37,041 nt of DNA from JAGPKI01 sp052034135 (lineage in GTDB: Bacteria > Caldisericota > Caldisericia > UBA6126 > JAGPKI01): positions 1-37,041 of the forward strand of contig JBPOJC010000117.1 in the NCBI GenBank assembly GCA_052034135.1, given 5' to 3'. This document shows positions 15,115-23,472 of this stretch, in pieces. Below the pieces are notes generated by a model. That model was not told the DNA's origin. It did no database searches and was given only the letters and a program-made list of their open reading frames with translations. Every line of letters starts with the position of its first letter. Position 1 is the stretch's first letter. Position numbers and translations under genes: made by a program.

Positions 15115-18084
15115 ATGAGAGTGAAACGCTTTGTTTCTCTATTAGTTTCATTTTTATTTCTTAGTTCTTTTTTCACAATTACTTCGTTTGTTTTTTCAGA
15201 AGAGAATAATCCTTTGACTATTGAGAAAATTATTGGTGTTCCTGAAAACAAAGGTGTTTTCCGAATGGCTACACAGGATGGCTCGCAATTTTTTCCTATA
15301 TATCAGCAAGGTTTAGTAGTTGACTCGAAAGGTTTCATTTATATTGGGGATAGCGGTGAGTCTCAAATTGAAGTATTTGATTCAGGATTTAAATCAGTAA
15401 GAAATTTTGGAGAAATTGGTACAGGTAACGGTAAATTTCAATATTTAACTGCAATGTGCATAGATGAAAATGATAACATTTATACAGTTGATAGTTATAA
15501 TGCCTATATTCAGGTTTTTAGTAGTGATGGTAAAGTGATAAAAAAATTTGGAGAAAAAGGAGAAGGCGATAACAAACTTCTTAATCCATCGGGAATTGCT
15601 ATATTAAAGAGCGGAGACCTTATAATCTCAGATTATGAAAATGGCGTTAAGGTCTTTTCAAAGAGTGGTGAGTTTAAGCAACTATTTACAAAGGATACTC
15701 GTATTTATAATCCAACAGGAGTCGCAGTTGATAGTGAAGGTTATGTCTATATTACAGTTACTGATTACCAGGGAAGATCTTCTTCGATACTTAAGTATTC
15801 ACAAGAAGGTGAGTTTATTGTAACAGCAGTTTCCTCCGGCATATCGGAGAGTAAGCTCGCTGGATTTACTACATCAGTGTGCATAGACGAAAACTATTTA
15901 TATGTGACTTCTTTAGGTAGCAATAATATATATGCACAGAAGTTCGAAATTGAAAAAGACCCTAAAGCACCTCTAAAATTTATAGAGATTCTTTCAAGCT
16001 ATCCAAAAGATGGCAGAATCGGTGAAACGGATATTGCTCTTCCAACTTCAATATTTGCAAAGGATAGTTCAGTTTACATTCTTGACGGTTTAATAAATAG
16101 GTTAATTGTTCTTGATGAGGCAAAAAAACTTAAAGGATCGATTCAGTCGCCAGTTTTACTTTATGGGTATCTTTATGGAAATCAAAAGAAACCTAAAGGC
16201 TATATGTCAAATCCACAAGGAGTTCGAGTAGATAGTGAAGGTAGGATATTTGTAGGCGATAGTAATTATCATGATGTTGTTGTGTTTGATTCAGAAGGAG
16301 AAGAAATTAATCGATTTGGAAAATTTATTACTCAAAGAGGTATAGTTCCTGGTGAATTTTACAACCCAACTGATCTCATTGTTGACTTAGATGGTTATGT
16401 GTATGTTAGCGATATTGCTACAAATGTAGTACAAGTGTTTGATCCAGATTTTGAGCCAGTAATGGCTATTCAGGAAGGATTTAACAATCCTCAGGGGTTG
16501 GCCTTCGATTCAGAAGGAAATCTTTTAGTTGTAAGTTCAAAATCTTCAATTGTTTCAAGAATTGATATAAGCGATGTTATGGATGAAGAAGCGAGCGAAA
16601 TTGATTCCTATTCACTTAAAGGTGAATGGCCTGTTGGCATTTCAGTTGATAAAGATGACAATATGTATATTGCATTTGCTAGCACAGATGAAGTTCATAT
16701 AGTTGATCCCGAAGGAGAATTGATTAAGAGAGTTGGCGGTAGAGGTACTGAGCCTGGTAAATTTACAGTTCCCCAGGGTGTATGTGTTGATAGTGAAGGC
16801 AATTTCTATGTCGCAGAAACAGAAAGTGGTAGAATTCAAAAGTTTGACTCAGACGGAGAGCTTATATGGTGCTCTGAACTTAACTGGCCAGGTTTTACTC
16901 TTATTGTTCAAGATTCGGATGGAAAGTTGTACGTTACCGATTGCTTGCATAGTACTGTGCTTGTAATTTCAGATGAAACTGCTTCTCCTCCAACTCCTCC
17001 AGGACCCATCCAATCAGAAGCATCATTTAAACTTGAAATAGCAACTGAAGATTTAATAGAAGAAGACAATATTATTGTAAGATTAGTTGGCAATAAATTG
17101 GAAAATATTGGCTCAATTTTAGTTGGAATTAAATTTCCAGAAAATCTTCTTGAATTTAAGAGCGGGGATCCTGGTGAATTGCTTACCGGTAAAATTAAAT
17201 TTAAATGCAGTGAACCACAAGCAATTGAAGGATTAGTTACAATTTCTTGTGAAACAGAAGAAAGCGCTGGAGTAAGTGGAAGTGGAGTAATTTATGAATT
17301 AGAATTCACCAATAAAGCTTCGGGGGATGGAGCTTTGGAAATTGATAAAGTGGTTCTTAAAGATCCGAAAGGAAGGGAATTACTTCCAGGAAGGATCGAA
17401 AGAACAGTTTCCTTTACAATTAAACCTAAAGACGTTACACCTCCAATTTTAGAGATTGAAGAAATACCAGATGTTTCTTACGACGAAAAACTAACAATAA
17501 AAGGTAAGACTGAACCAGGAGCAGTACTAATTATAAACGGAAAAGAAGTTCCAGTTAAAGAAGATGGCAGTTTTTCTGTTGAAATTGTTCTAACGATGGG
17601 AGAAAATAAAATAGAAATAATAGCAAGAGATGCTGCTGGCAACGAAACAAAGATTGAAAAAATTGTTACTCTAAAAGAAAGAATAATAATCAAACTTCAG
17701 ATTGGCAGTAATGTTATACTTATTAATAATAAAGCAGGAAGTTTAGACGCTCCACCCTTCATTGATAAAAATTCAGGTAGAACATTAGTGCCCATAAGAC
17801 CAGTTGTTGAGGCGATAGATGGTAAGATTGATTGGAATAACGATGAAAGAAAAGTTACTATAAACAAAGATAATATAAGAATTGAGCTCTGGATAGGTAA
17901 AACAACTGCTTTAGTAAATGGAGAAGAAGTAAAAATTGATCCCGAGAAACCAGTTGCTCCTGTGATTGTTTCTGGAAGAACCTTTTTACCATTAAGGTTT
18001 GTTGCTGAAAATCTTGGATTTAAAGTTGATTGGGATGCCGATACCCAGACTATTACTTTAACTTATCCTGATCCTGAGAAGTAA
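15115..18084 (+). CDS. Secreted NHL-repeat protein with cohesin-like, Ig-like and copper amine oxidase N-terminal-like domains
   Basis: A 989-residue exported protein. A signal peptide spans 1-~28 (ending VFS). From ~50 to 620 are NHL/beta-propeller repeats, seen as recurring blades of the form NPQGVRVDSEG-IFVGDS-x-VVVFDSEGE, enough for two six-bladed propellers. A proline linker (PPTPPGP, 625-631) leads to a cohesin-like domain (~636-770). A bacterial Ig-like domain follows (~772-853, DGSFSVEI and MGENKIEIIARDAAGNE). The end (~857-985) is a copper amine oxidase N-terminal-like stalk domain with its typical duplicated RTLVPIRPVVE and RTFLPLRFVAE motifs. No dockerin is present. AGGAGG precedes the ATG. 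It is likely co-transcribed with the subtilase and could present the cohesin that its dockerin binds; that pairing is inference. Confidence 0.92.
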   Translation: MRVKRFVSLLVSFLFLSSFFTITSFVFSEENNPLTIEKIIGVPENKGVFRMATQDGSQFFPIYQQGLVVDSKGFIYIGDSGESQIEVFDSGFKSVRNFGEIGTGNGKFQYLTAMCIDENDNIYTVDSYNAYIQVFSSDGKVIKKFGEKGEGDNKLLNPSGIAILKSGDLIISDYENGVKVFSKSGEFKQLFTKDTRIYNPTGVAVDSEGYVYITVTDYQGRSSSILKYSQEGEFIVTAVSSGISESKLAGFTTSVCIDENYLYVTSLGSNNIYAQKFEIEKDPKAPLKFIEILSSYPKDGRIGETDIALPTSIFAKDSSVYILDGLINRLIVLDEAKKLKGSIQSPVLLYGYLYGNQKKPKGYMSNPQGVRVDSEGRIFVGDSNYHDVVVFDSEGEEINRFGKFITQRGIVPGEFYNPTDLIVDLDGYVYVSDIATNVVQVFDPDFEPVMAIQEGFNNPQGLAFDSEGNLLVVSSKSSIVSRIDISDVMDEEASEIDSYSLKGEWPVGISVDKDDNMYIAFASTDEVHIVDPEGELIKRVGGRGTEPGKFTVPQGVCVDSEGNFYVAETESGRIQKFDSDGELIWCSELNWPGFTLIVQDSDGKLYVTDCLHSTVLVISDETASPPTPPGPIQSEASFKLEIATEDLIEEDNIIVRLVGNKLENIGSILVGIKFPENLLEFKSGDPGELLTGKIKFKCSEPQAIEGLVTISCETEESAGVSGSGVIYELEFTNKASGDGALEIDKVVLKDPKGRELLPGRIERTVSFTIKPKDVTPPILEIEEIPDVSYDEKLTIKGKTEPGAVLIINGKEVPVKEDGSFSVEIVLTMGENKIEIIARDAAGNETKIEKIVTLKERIIIKLQIGSNVILINNKAGSLDAPPFIDKNSGRTLVPIRPVVEAIDGKIDWNNDERKVTINKDNIRIELWIGKTTALVNGEEVKIDPEKPVAPVIVSGRTFLPLRFVAENLGFKVDWDADTQTITLTYPDPEK

Positions 18085-18118
18085 ATTAGTCTAAAGGTTA
18101 AGTTAATATTAAATTATT

Positions 18119-18170
18119 AGAGACCCTGTGTATAAGAGTAAAGTTATACAGGGTCTCTTCTCTTTATTAT
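18119..18170 (+). terminator. Rho-independent terminator after the subtilase-NHL unit
   Basis: A 14-bp stem pairs 18119-18132 with 18145-18158 (arms AGAGACCCTGTGTA and TTATACAGGGTCTCT, including one G-T), with a loop of about 12 bases, followed by a pyrimidine/T-rich run (TCTCTTTATTATT). It lies 35 bp past the NHL stop codon. Confidence 0.85.
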
Positions 18171-18301
18171 TACATTTCGGCGATTTTTCCAGTTTTAGAT
18201 CAACAAATCTAATTTTCTGTTCATCCACACACTGTCATTTTGAAAGTGTGGTATTTTAGCACTTGCCCGGAAGCTCTCTTCATAATTATGTCCTTAGAGA
18301 A

Positions 18302-18402
18302 GGAGATCCTTCGGTAGCTTAAGAAAACGCTCCCTCAGGAAGACGGAGCGGTTGCATTAGATCCCTCGGGAGCAAAATAAAGATATGCTCCCTCAGGAAG
18401 AC
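18302..18402 (-). repeat. Two minus-strand copies of an interspersed GTCATTCTGAG-type repeat
   Basis: In the 418-bp gene-free stretch 18085-18502, two copies on the minus strand begin with GTCTTCCTGAGGGAGC. One (18344-18302) ends CCGAAGGATCTCC; the other (18402-18359) ends GCTCCCGAGGGATCT. They match the pattern GTCATYCTGAG-N-AGCGAAGRATCTCC of the copies at 24663-25066. The region is richer in G+C than its surroundings, with no open reading frame. A more decayed GTCATTTTGAAAGTG fragment lies near 18232. The rest, apart from the terminator, shows nothing. Confidence 0.7.
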
Positions 18403-18502
18403 CAGTGAAAGGTGATTAATATTAAATAATTAACTAAGAACACTACAAATTGTGCATAACAGAAAGAAACAAAAATACCACTACCACTGCTAAAAATTTA
18501 TA

Positions 18503-20077
18503 TTAAGAAGATATTGCTTTAAAAGCTTTGGGGATATAATCAATAATATCTGTTGGCGTTAAAGACCATTCAGTTTTAACTTTTGCTGCGAGGTCACCAG
18601 CTATAGAATGGATAGTGCATCCTAATAGGCTTGCATTAAAAGGCTCATATTCCTGAGCAAGAAAGGATGCAATAGTTCCAGAAAGAACATCTCCGCTCCC
18701 TCCTTTTGCCATCCCGGGATTACCAAAGTTGTTTATGTAAATATTGTCATCTTCTGAAGCAATTACAGTTGATGCACTTTTAAGCACGATAGTGCAATCC
18801 CAGGTATGAGCATAATTATCTGCAATTTCTACTAAATTTCTTTTTATTAAATCAACCCCTAAGCCTGTTAGATAAGACATTTCTCCTATGTGTGGTGTAA
18901 GAACAAGTTTTGCTTTGTGCTTAAACTCATTAATAATTTCGTGTATAGCAAAAAGTGCATCAGCATCAAATACCATTACTCCATCCCAATTTAGGTAAAT
19001 TTGCTTTATAAAATTAATGACATCTTTATCTCTTCCAATACCAGGACCAACAAGAAGAATTAAGTTTTTATTAATTGGAAGATTAATAAGAGCATTTAGA
19101 GTTATATCAGAAAATAAGCCTTTATCATCCGTTGGAAGAGGTAAATGAATGCACTCATCAGGTAAAGAAGAACTGAATTGATGCTTTAAGTTTTCCTTGT
19201 ATGCAGCATATGTAAGTCCTGTACCTGTTTTTATAGAAGCAGATGTAGCTAAAGAAAGAGCTCCTATGTAATTTTTGGAACCACCAAGAACCAAGACTCT
19301 ACCATAATCTCCTTTATGAGTATCTTTCTCTCTTGTTTTTAAATATGGTTTAATCTCATCTAAAGAAGTAAATGTAAATAAATTTGGTTTTTTCTTGCTA
19401 ATAAGTTCTTTTGGAATTCCAATTTCTTCAATAATTAGCTCACCAGTGTAACCTTTTCCAGGGTAAAGTAAATGACCTACTTTTGGATTAGAAAAAGTTA
19501 TAGTTTTTTCCGCTTTTATTGCTACTCCGAGAATTTCTCCTGTGTCTGCTGAAATACCAGAAGGGATATCGATTGAATATATTGGAGCTATCTTTGAATT
19601 GTTTATATATTCTATAATGTCGGATATAAAACCTTCTATTGGTCTTGTAAGTCCAACTCCAAAAATTGCATCAACAATTAAATCAGGATTTAACTGAGAA
19701 ATGGTATTTATTATCTGTTTTGAGTCGTAAGATATGTAAACTTTAATTTTATCTTCCGAATTCTCACTGCAATTTAAAAGAATTTTTAAGTTTTCATATG
19801 CTGCATCTTTGTATTTATCAATTTCCGATAAAACGAATACATTTACTGTCCAACCATAAATGAAAAGTAATCTTGCTATTACAAATCCATCTCCACCATT
19901 ATTGCCGGGGCCACAGATTATTATAGCTTTTCTTTGGTTTTTAGAGGAGAAATCTTTATTTATTACATCAGCTGAAACTTTACCAGCTATTTCCATTAAA
20001 TGAATAGATGAAATTCCAAAATTATCGCTTGCAACTCTGTCTAACTCTTCAGATAAATTCTTATTGAGAACTCTCAT
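18503..20077 (-). CDS. nnr: Bifunctional NAD(P)H-hydrate epimerase / ADP- or ATP-dependent NAD(P)H-hydrate dehydratase
   Basis: The 524-residue fusion repairs hydrated NAD(P)H. The N-terminal YjeF_N epimerase (~1-215) shows GPGNNGGDGFVIARLL (56-71), then VDAIFGVGLTR and SIDIPSGISADTG. The C-terminal ribokinase-fold dehydratase (~225-524) shows VLVLGGSKNYIGA, LVGPGIGRD, VFDADAL and LTPHIGEMSYL, and the nucleotide-site motif GNPGMAKGGSGDVLSGTIASFLAQ. The length matches E. coli Nnr/YjeF. It begins four bases after the argF stop on the same strand, as the last gene of the rplU-GTPase-argF-nnr unit. Bacterial dehydratases normally use ADP, but this cannot be told from sequence by eye. Confidence 0.96.
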   Translation of the reverse strand: MRVLNKNLSEELDRVASDNFGISSIHLMEIAGKVSADVINKDFSSKNQRKAIIICGPGNNGGDGFVIARLLFIYGWTVNVFVLSEIDKYKDAAYENLKILLNCSENSEDKIKVYISYDSKQIINTISQLNPDLIVDAIFGVGLTRPIEGFISDIIEYINNSKIAPIYSIDIPSGISADTGEILGVAIKAEKTITFSNPKVGHLLYPGKGYTGELIIEEIGIPKELISKKKPNLFTFTSLDEIKPYLKTREKDTHKGDYGRVLVLGGSKNYIGALSLATSASIKTGTGLTYAAYKENLKHQFSSSLPDECIHLPLPTDDKGLFSDITLNALINLPINKNLILLVGPGIGRDKDVINFIKQIYLNWDGVMVFDADALFAIHEIINEFKHKAKLVLTPHIGEMSYLTGLGVDLIKRNLVEIADNYAHTWDCTIVLKSASTVIASEDDNIYINNFGNPGMAKGGSGDVLSGTIASFLAQEYEPFNASLLGCTIHSIAGDLAAKVKTEWSLTPTDIIDYIPKAFKAISS

Positions 20078-20081
20078 TTAT

Positions 20082-21014
20082 TTAAAGAATAAGCGCTAAA
20101 ATTGCCTTCTGTGCATGGAGTCTATTTTCAGCTTCATCAAAGACGATAGATTGCGAACCATCCATTACTTCATCAGTTATTTCTTCTCCTCGATGTGCGG
20201 GTAAACAGTGCATAACAAGAGCATTGTTTGGAGCATAACTCATTAGCTTTGAATTTACTTGATATGGAGAAAAAATGCTTAAGCGTTTATCATGTTCATC
20301 TTCTTGTCCCATTGAAGCCCATACATCGGTATAAATGAAATTTGCTTTTTCTACTGCTTTTATAGGGTCATTTGTAATTTCTAATCTAACACATTTTTCT
20401 TTTGAATCTTCCTCGAACCACTTTATTATTTCGGGCTTTGGCTCGTAACCCTTTGGCGAGCATATTGTTATATTTACACCAGTTTTTGCAGCAGCAAGCA
20501 TAAGGGAATTACTAACATTATTGCTATCTCCAATGTATGTTAAATTAATATTTTCAAAACTGCCTCTCTTTTCAAGAATTGTAAAGAAGTCTCCAATTGC
20601 CTGGCAGGGGTGGAGAAAATCTGAAAGACCATTAATAACAGGTACATCACTGTATTTAGCAAGATCGATAATGTCCTTATGGCTGAAAACACGAGCCATT
20701 ATTCCATCAACATATCTTGCCAAAACTCTTGCTGTATCAGCAATGGTTTCACCTCTTCTTAATTGTAACTCAGAACTGCTCAAAAAGAGCGCTTTCCCAC
20801 CAAGCTGGTTCATTGCGATTTCGAATGAAACTCTTGTTCTTGTTGAAGATTTTTGAAATATCATTGCAAGGTTTTTGTCTTTTAAGATGGGTTTAAAAAT
20901 TCCTGTTTTAGCCTCTATTTTTAAAAGCTTTGTTGTTTCAAATATGAAGTTTATCTCTTCAGAAGTGAAATCATGAATCGAAATAAAATCTCTTCCTTTA
21001 AACTTATCAGGCAT
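20082..21014 (-). CDS. argF: Ornithine carbamoyltransferase
   Basis: It catalyses carbamoyl phosphate + L-ornithine to citrulline, or the reverse in arginine catabolism. I chose ATG 21014 rather than 21098: it gives the usual length of 310 residues, starts 13 bases after the upstream GTPase stop, and begins right before the conserved KGRDFISIHDFT. Key motifs are STRTR (57-61, carbamoyl phosphate), HPCQAIGDFFTI, the ornithine-binding DVWASMGQE and the OTC-specific HCLPAHRGEEI. The HCLP cysteine separates it from PyrB. No argG or argH is nearby; the neighbours are a COG2403 GTPase upstream and nnr downstream. Anabolic versus catabolic use is unresolved, so argF is a working symbol. Confidence 0.95.
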   Translation of the reverse strand: MPDKFKGRDFISIHDFTSEEINFIFETTKLLKIEAKTGIFKPILKDKNLAMIFQKSSTRTRVSFEIAMNQLGGKALFLSSSELQLRRGETIADTARVLARYVDGIMARVFSHKDIIDLAKYSDVPVINGLSDFLHPCQAIGDFFTILEKRGSFENINLTYIGDSNNVSNSLMLAAAKTGVNITICSPKGYEPKPEIIKWFEEDSKEKCVRLEITNDPIKAVEKANFIYTDVWASMGQEDEHDKRLSIFSPYQVNSKLMSYAPNNALVMHCLPAHRGEEITDEVMDGSQSIVFDEAENRLHAQKAILALIL

Positions 21015-21027
21015 ATTAGGCCCCCAT

Positions 21028-22344
21028 TTAATTTTTGAATTTACTTTTAAGAAGATCCTCGAGAGTTGGGCTACCAATCTCTTGTAGGACATAATCAACT
21101 TTAACAGTTTGTCTATTTATTGGAAACAGCCTTCTTAAATCAACAGGTGTTCCTATGATGACTGTATCTGCCTCTGAATTATTTATTGTTTCTTCAAGCT
21201 CTTTTAACTGTGTTTCACTATATCCTAAAGCAGGCACAACCATATCGAGGTTAGGAAATTTTTCATATGCTTCCTTTATTGAACCAACTGCATATGGTTT
21301 TGGATCAACTATAGAGGATGCGCCAAACATTTTTGCTGCGAGAAAACCTGCTCCAATATCCATTTCTCCATGAGTGAGTGTTGGGCCATCTTCAATAACA
21401 ATAACATTTTTACCCTTTATTTTTGAAGGATCATCTACAATTAATGGAGAGGCTGCTTCTAATATAGTAGCTTTTGGGTTTACTTGCATTATGTTTTCTC
21501 TCACAGTAATTATATCTACTAAATCTGCACTCTCGATTTTGTTTATTATTACAACATCAGCCATTCTTACGTTTGCTTCTCCGGGGTGATAGCTAACTTC
21601 ATGGTAAGGTCTTAATGGGTCAGCAACTACAATATGAAAATCAGTTTTATAGAAAGGCAGGTCGTTGTTCCCACCGTCCCAAAGAATTATATCAGCTTCA
21701 GTTTCGGCTTGCCTTAAAATTTTCTCATAATCAACACCTGCATAAATTATTGACCCCATCTTGATGTAAGGCTCATATTCTTCCATTTCCTCGATAGTGC
21801 ATTTATATTTCTCAAAATCCGAAATATTTTCAAACCTTTGAACTATCTGTTCTCTTAAGTCCCCATAAGGCATAGGATGTCTAATTGAGACAACTCGTTT
21901 TCCCATGTTTGAGAGTATTTTAACAATCTTTCTACTTGTTTGACTTTTGCCTGAGCCAGTTCTCACAGCACATACTGAAATAACAGGTTTACTTGAAGAA
22001 AGAGCAGTTTTATCATATCCTAAGAGCCAATAATCTGCACCAGCGGCAATTACTTCTGATGCTTTATGCATTACATACTCATGAGAAACATCTGAATAAG
22101 AAAAGCAGACAACATCTATTTTAAACTCATTTATAAGCTTCGTTAATTCTTCTTCTTGATAAATTGGTATACCGTTAGGATACAATTTACCAGATAATTC
22201 GAATGGATATTTCCTCTGAGAAATATTAGGAATTTGAGTTGCCGTAAAAGCTTTTACATCAAATTCATCATTATCTCTGAAATAAACATTAAAATTATGG
22301 AAATCTCGACCTGCAGCCCCCATTATTAAAACATTTCTCTTCAT
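21028..22344 (-). CDS. COG2403 P-loop NTPase (cyclic 2,3-diphosphoglycerate synthetase-like)
   Basis: This 438-residue protein belongs to the family often named predicted GTPase or cyclic 2,3-diphosphoglycerate synthetase. An N-terminal Rossmann-like part (1-~115, with VLIMGAAGRDFHNFN) precedes a P-loop domain. The Walker A is VRTGSGKSQTSRK (P-loop GSGKS, residues 130-134), followed by SIRHPMPYGDL, IILWDGGNNDLPF (219-231) and ADVVIINKIE. The cDPGS reaction is established for archaeal enzymes; bacterial members adjacent to carbamoyltransferase genes have no clearly assigned substrate. GGGAGG lies just upstream of the ATG. It sits 12 bases after rplU and 13 before argF, in one operon. A role linked to ornithine or carbamoyl-phosphate metabolism is inference. 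Confidence 0.85.
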   Translation of the reverse strand: MKRNVLIMGAAGRDFHNFNVYFRDNDEFDVKAFTATQIPNISQRKYPFELSGKLYPNGIPIYQEEELTKLINEFKIDVVCFSYSDVSHEYVMHKASEVIAAGADYWLLGYDKTALSSSKPVISVCAVRTGSGKSQTSRKIVKILSNMGKRVVSIRHPMPYGDLREQIVQRFENISDFEKYKCTIEEMEEYEPYIKMGSIIYAGVDYEKILRQAETEADIILWDGGNNDLPFYKTDFHIVVADPLRPYHEVSYHPGEANVRMADVVIINKIESADLVDIITVRENIMQVNPKATILEAASPLIVDDPSKIKGKNVIVIEDGPTLTHGEMDIGAGFLAAKMFGASSIVDPKPYAVGSIKEAYEKFPNLDMVVPALGYSETQLKELEETINNSEADTVIIGTPVDLRRLFPINRQTVKVDYVLQEIGSPTLEDLLKSKFKN

Positions 22345-22356
22345 CGATTTCCTCCC

Positions 22357-22659
22357 TTATGAAATTTGTTCAATTTTTAATTCCGTAAATTCTTGCCGAT
22401 GTCCCAATCTTCTGTGGTTATTAGTTTTATTTTTATAAGTGTACACGGAAAGTTTCTTGCCCTTACTGTGTCTTAATATTTTTGCTCTTACAGTAAAAGA
22501 ATTTACGGAAGGCGGAGTGATTAAATTATCCTTATCAATGACTACTAATGGTTTAAATTCTACTATGTCGCCCACCTTCTTATCTAATTTTTCAACTTTA
22601 ATTGTTGAGCCTTCTAAAACTTTGTATTGTTTTCCGCCAGTTTGCACTATAGCGTACAT
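22357..22659 (-). CDS. rplU: 50S ribosomal protein L21
   Basis: The 100-residue protein binds 23S rRNA in the large subunit. The family start MYAIVQTGGKQYKV is complete, followed by the VEKLDKKVGDIVEF turn and the C-terminal signature KNKTNNHRRLGHRQEFTELKI. A GGAGGT site lies upstream of the ATG. In most bacteria rplU is followed by rpmA (L27) and often obgE; here the next gene 12 bases on is the COG2403 GTPase, and no L27 is in the window. The 251-bp upstream region, divergent from the PrcB-like gene, contains a minus-strand TTGACT (22747-22742) but no well-spaced -10 that I trust. Confidence 0.97.
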   Translation of the reverse strand: MYAIVQTGGKQYKVLEGSTIKVEKLDKKVGDIVEFKPLVVIDKDNLITPPSVNSFTVRAKILRHSKGKKLSVYTYKNKTNNHRRLGHRQEFTELKIEQIS

Positions 22660-22910
22660 TTTTCATTACCTCCTTTTAGTAAAAAATAATAACAACTATA
22701 ATTAATATGATAGAATAATATAATAAATCTCAAAGCTATAAAGTCAAACAAAATAAATGGTATAAACAATAGAGAAAATACTATACATAATTTATAATTT
22801 AGAAAAAATTTATTGTAGATATTAATTCATAAAAGTTTGCTTGTTAAATAAAATTGATGTATTTATATTAAGGTATTTAAATAAAAAATAAAAAGAAAGG
22901 CAATTACATT

Positions 22911-23453
22911 ATGGCAAAAAAGACTGGAAAAAATTATATACTACCGATTATTTTAGTTGTTTTAATTTTGATTGTATTGTTTTTCTACTTTTCAAAAAAC
23001 GAACCTAAAGTTATTGAAAAAGAGCTACCTTTTTCTGTAATTGAACTTGGCAATATTACAATCAAAGACCCTGGCTATTATGTTATTAATAGTAAAGATG
23101 AATTAGATCAGCTGTTAAATAAATCAATGTACAGTTTTAGAGGAACAAAGGAATCAAATAATAATTTTAAATTAGCTGCTTCTTCTGAAACGGTGATACC
23201 CGAAGTTGATTTCGAAAAGTACACTTTAATAGCAGTTTTTATGGGTGAGTTACCAACATCAGGTTATAGCATTAAGATTGATAAAATAATTGAAGAAAAA
23301 AAGGATGTAAAAGTATTTCTCACAGAGACTTCACCAGGGAAAGACTGTCTGGTTAATCAGGTTTTTACTTATCCTTATCAAGCCGTTGAAGTTCCAAAAA
23401 TCTCTAAAAGTGTAAATTTTATTTCAAATAAAGTGGTTGAAGACTGTAATTAA
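22911..23453 (+). CDS. Membrane-anchored PrcB_C-domain protein
   Basis: The 180-residue protein has a basic N-terminus and one membrane helix (~9-27, ILPIILVVLILIVLFFYF), so the rest lies outside the membrane. Residues ~105-165 match the PrcB C-terminal domain: EKYTLIAVFMGELPTSGYSIKIDKI, then VKVFLTETSPG and the closing TYPYQAVEVPK. In Treponema, PrcB is an accessory protein of a subtilisin-like protease complex; most other members are of unknown function and could be protease-associated or inhibitory. AAAGAAAGG precedes the ATG. The acyl-CoA dehydrogenase gene starts 19 bases after it, probably in one transcript. A link with the secreted subtilases of this window is possible but unproven. 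Confidence 0.8.
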   Translation: MAKKTGKNYILPIILVVLILIVLFFYFSKNEPKVIEKELPFSVIELGNITIKDPGYYVINSKDELDQLLNKSMYSFRGTKESNNNFKLAASSETVIPEVDFEKYTLIAVFMGELPTSGYSIKIDKIIEEKKDVKVFLTETSPGKDCLVNQVFTYPYQAVEVPKISKSVNFISNKVVEDCN

Positions 23454-23472
23454 GCATATTTGAGGTAAAGTT

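Noticed and set aside
15300..16980. Recurring DNA motifs such as GATAGTGAAGG
   Set aside because: They encode the repeated blades (VDSEGxxYV) of the NHL propeller and are not a separate DNA repeat or CRISPR array.
21014..21098. Longer ornithine carbamoyltransferase N-terminus starting at 21098
   Set aside because: It would overlap the upstream GTPase gene by 71 bases, and the added residues do not fit the family; the start at 21014 gives the normal length.
22660..22910. Ribosomal L21 leader RNA upstream of rplU
   Set aside because: The region is AT-rich with no stable stem or conserved leader motif that I could see.
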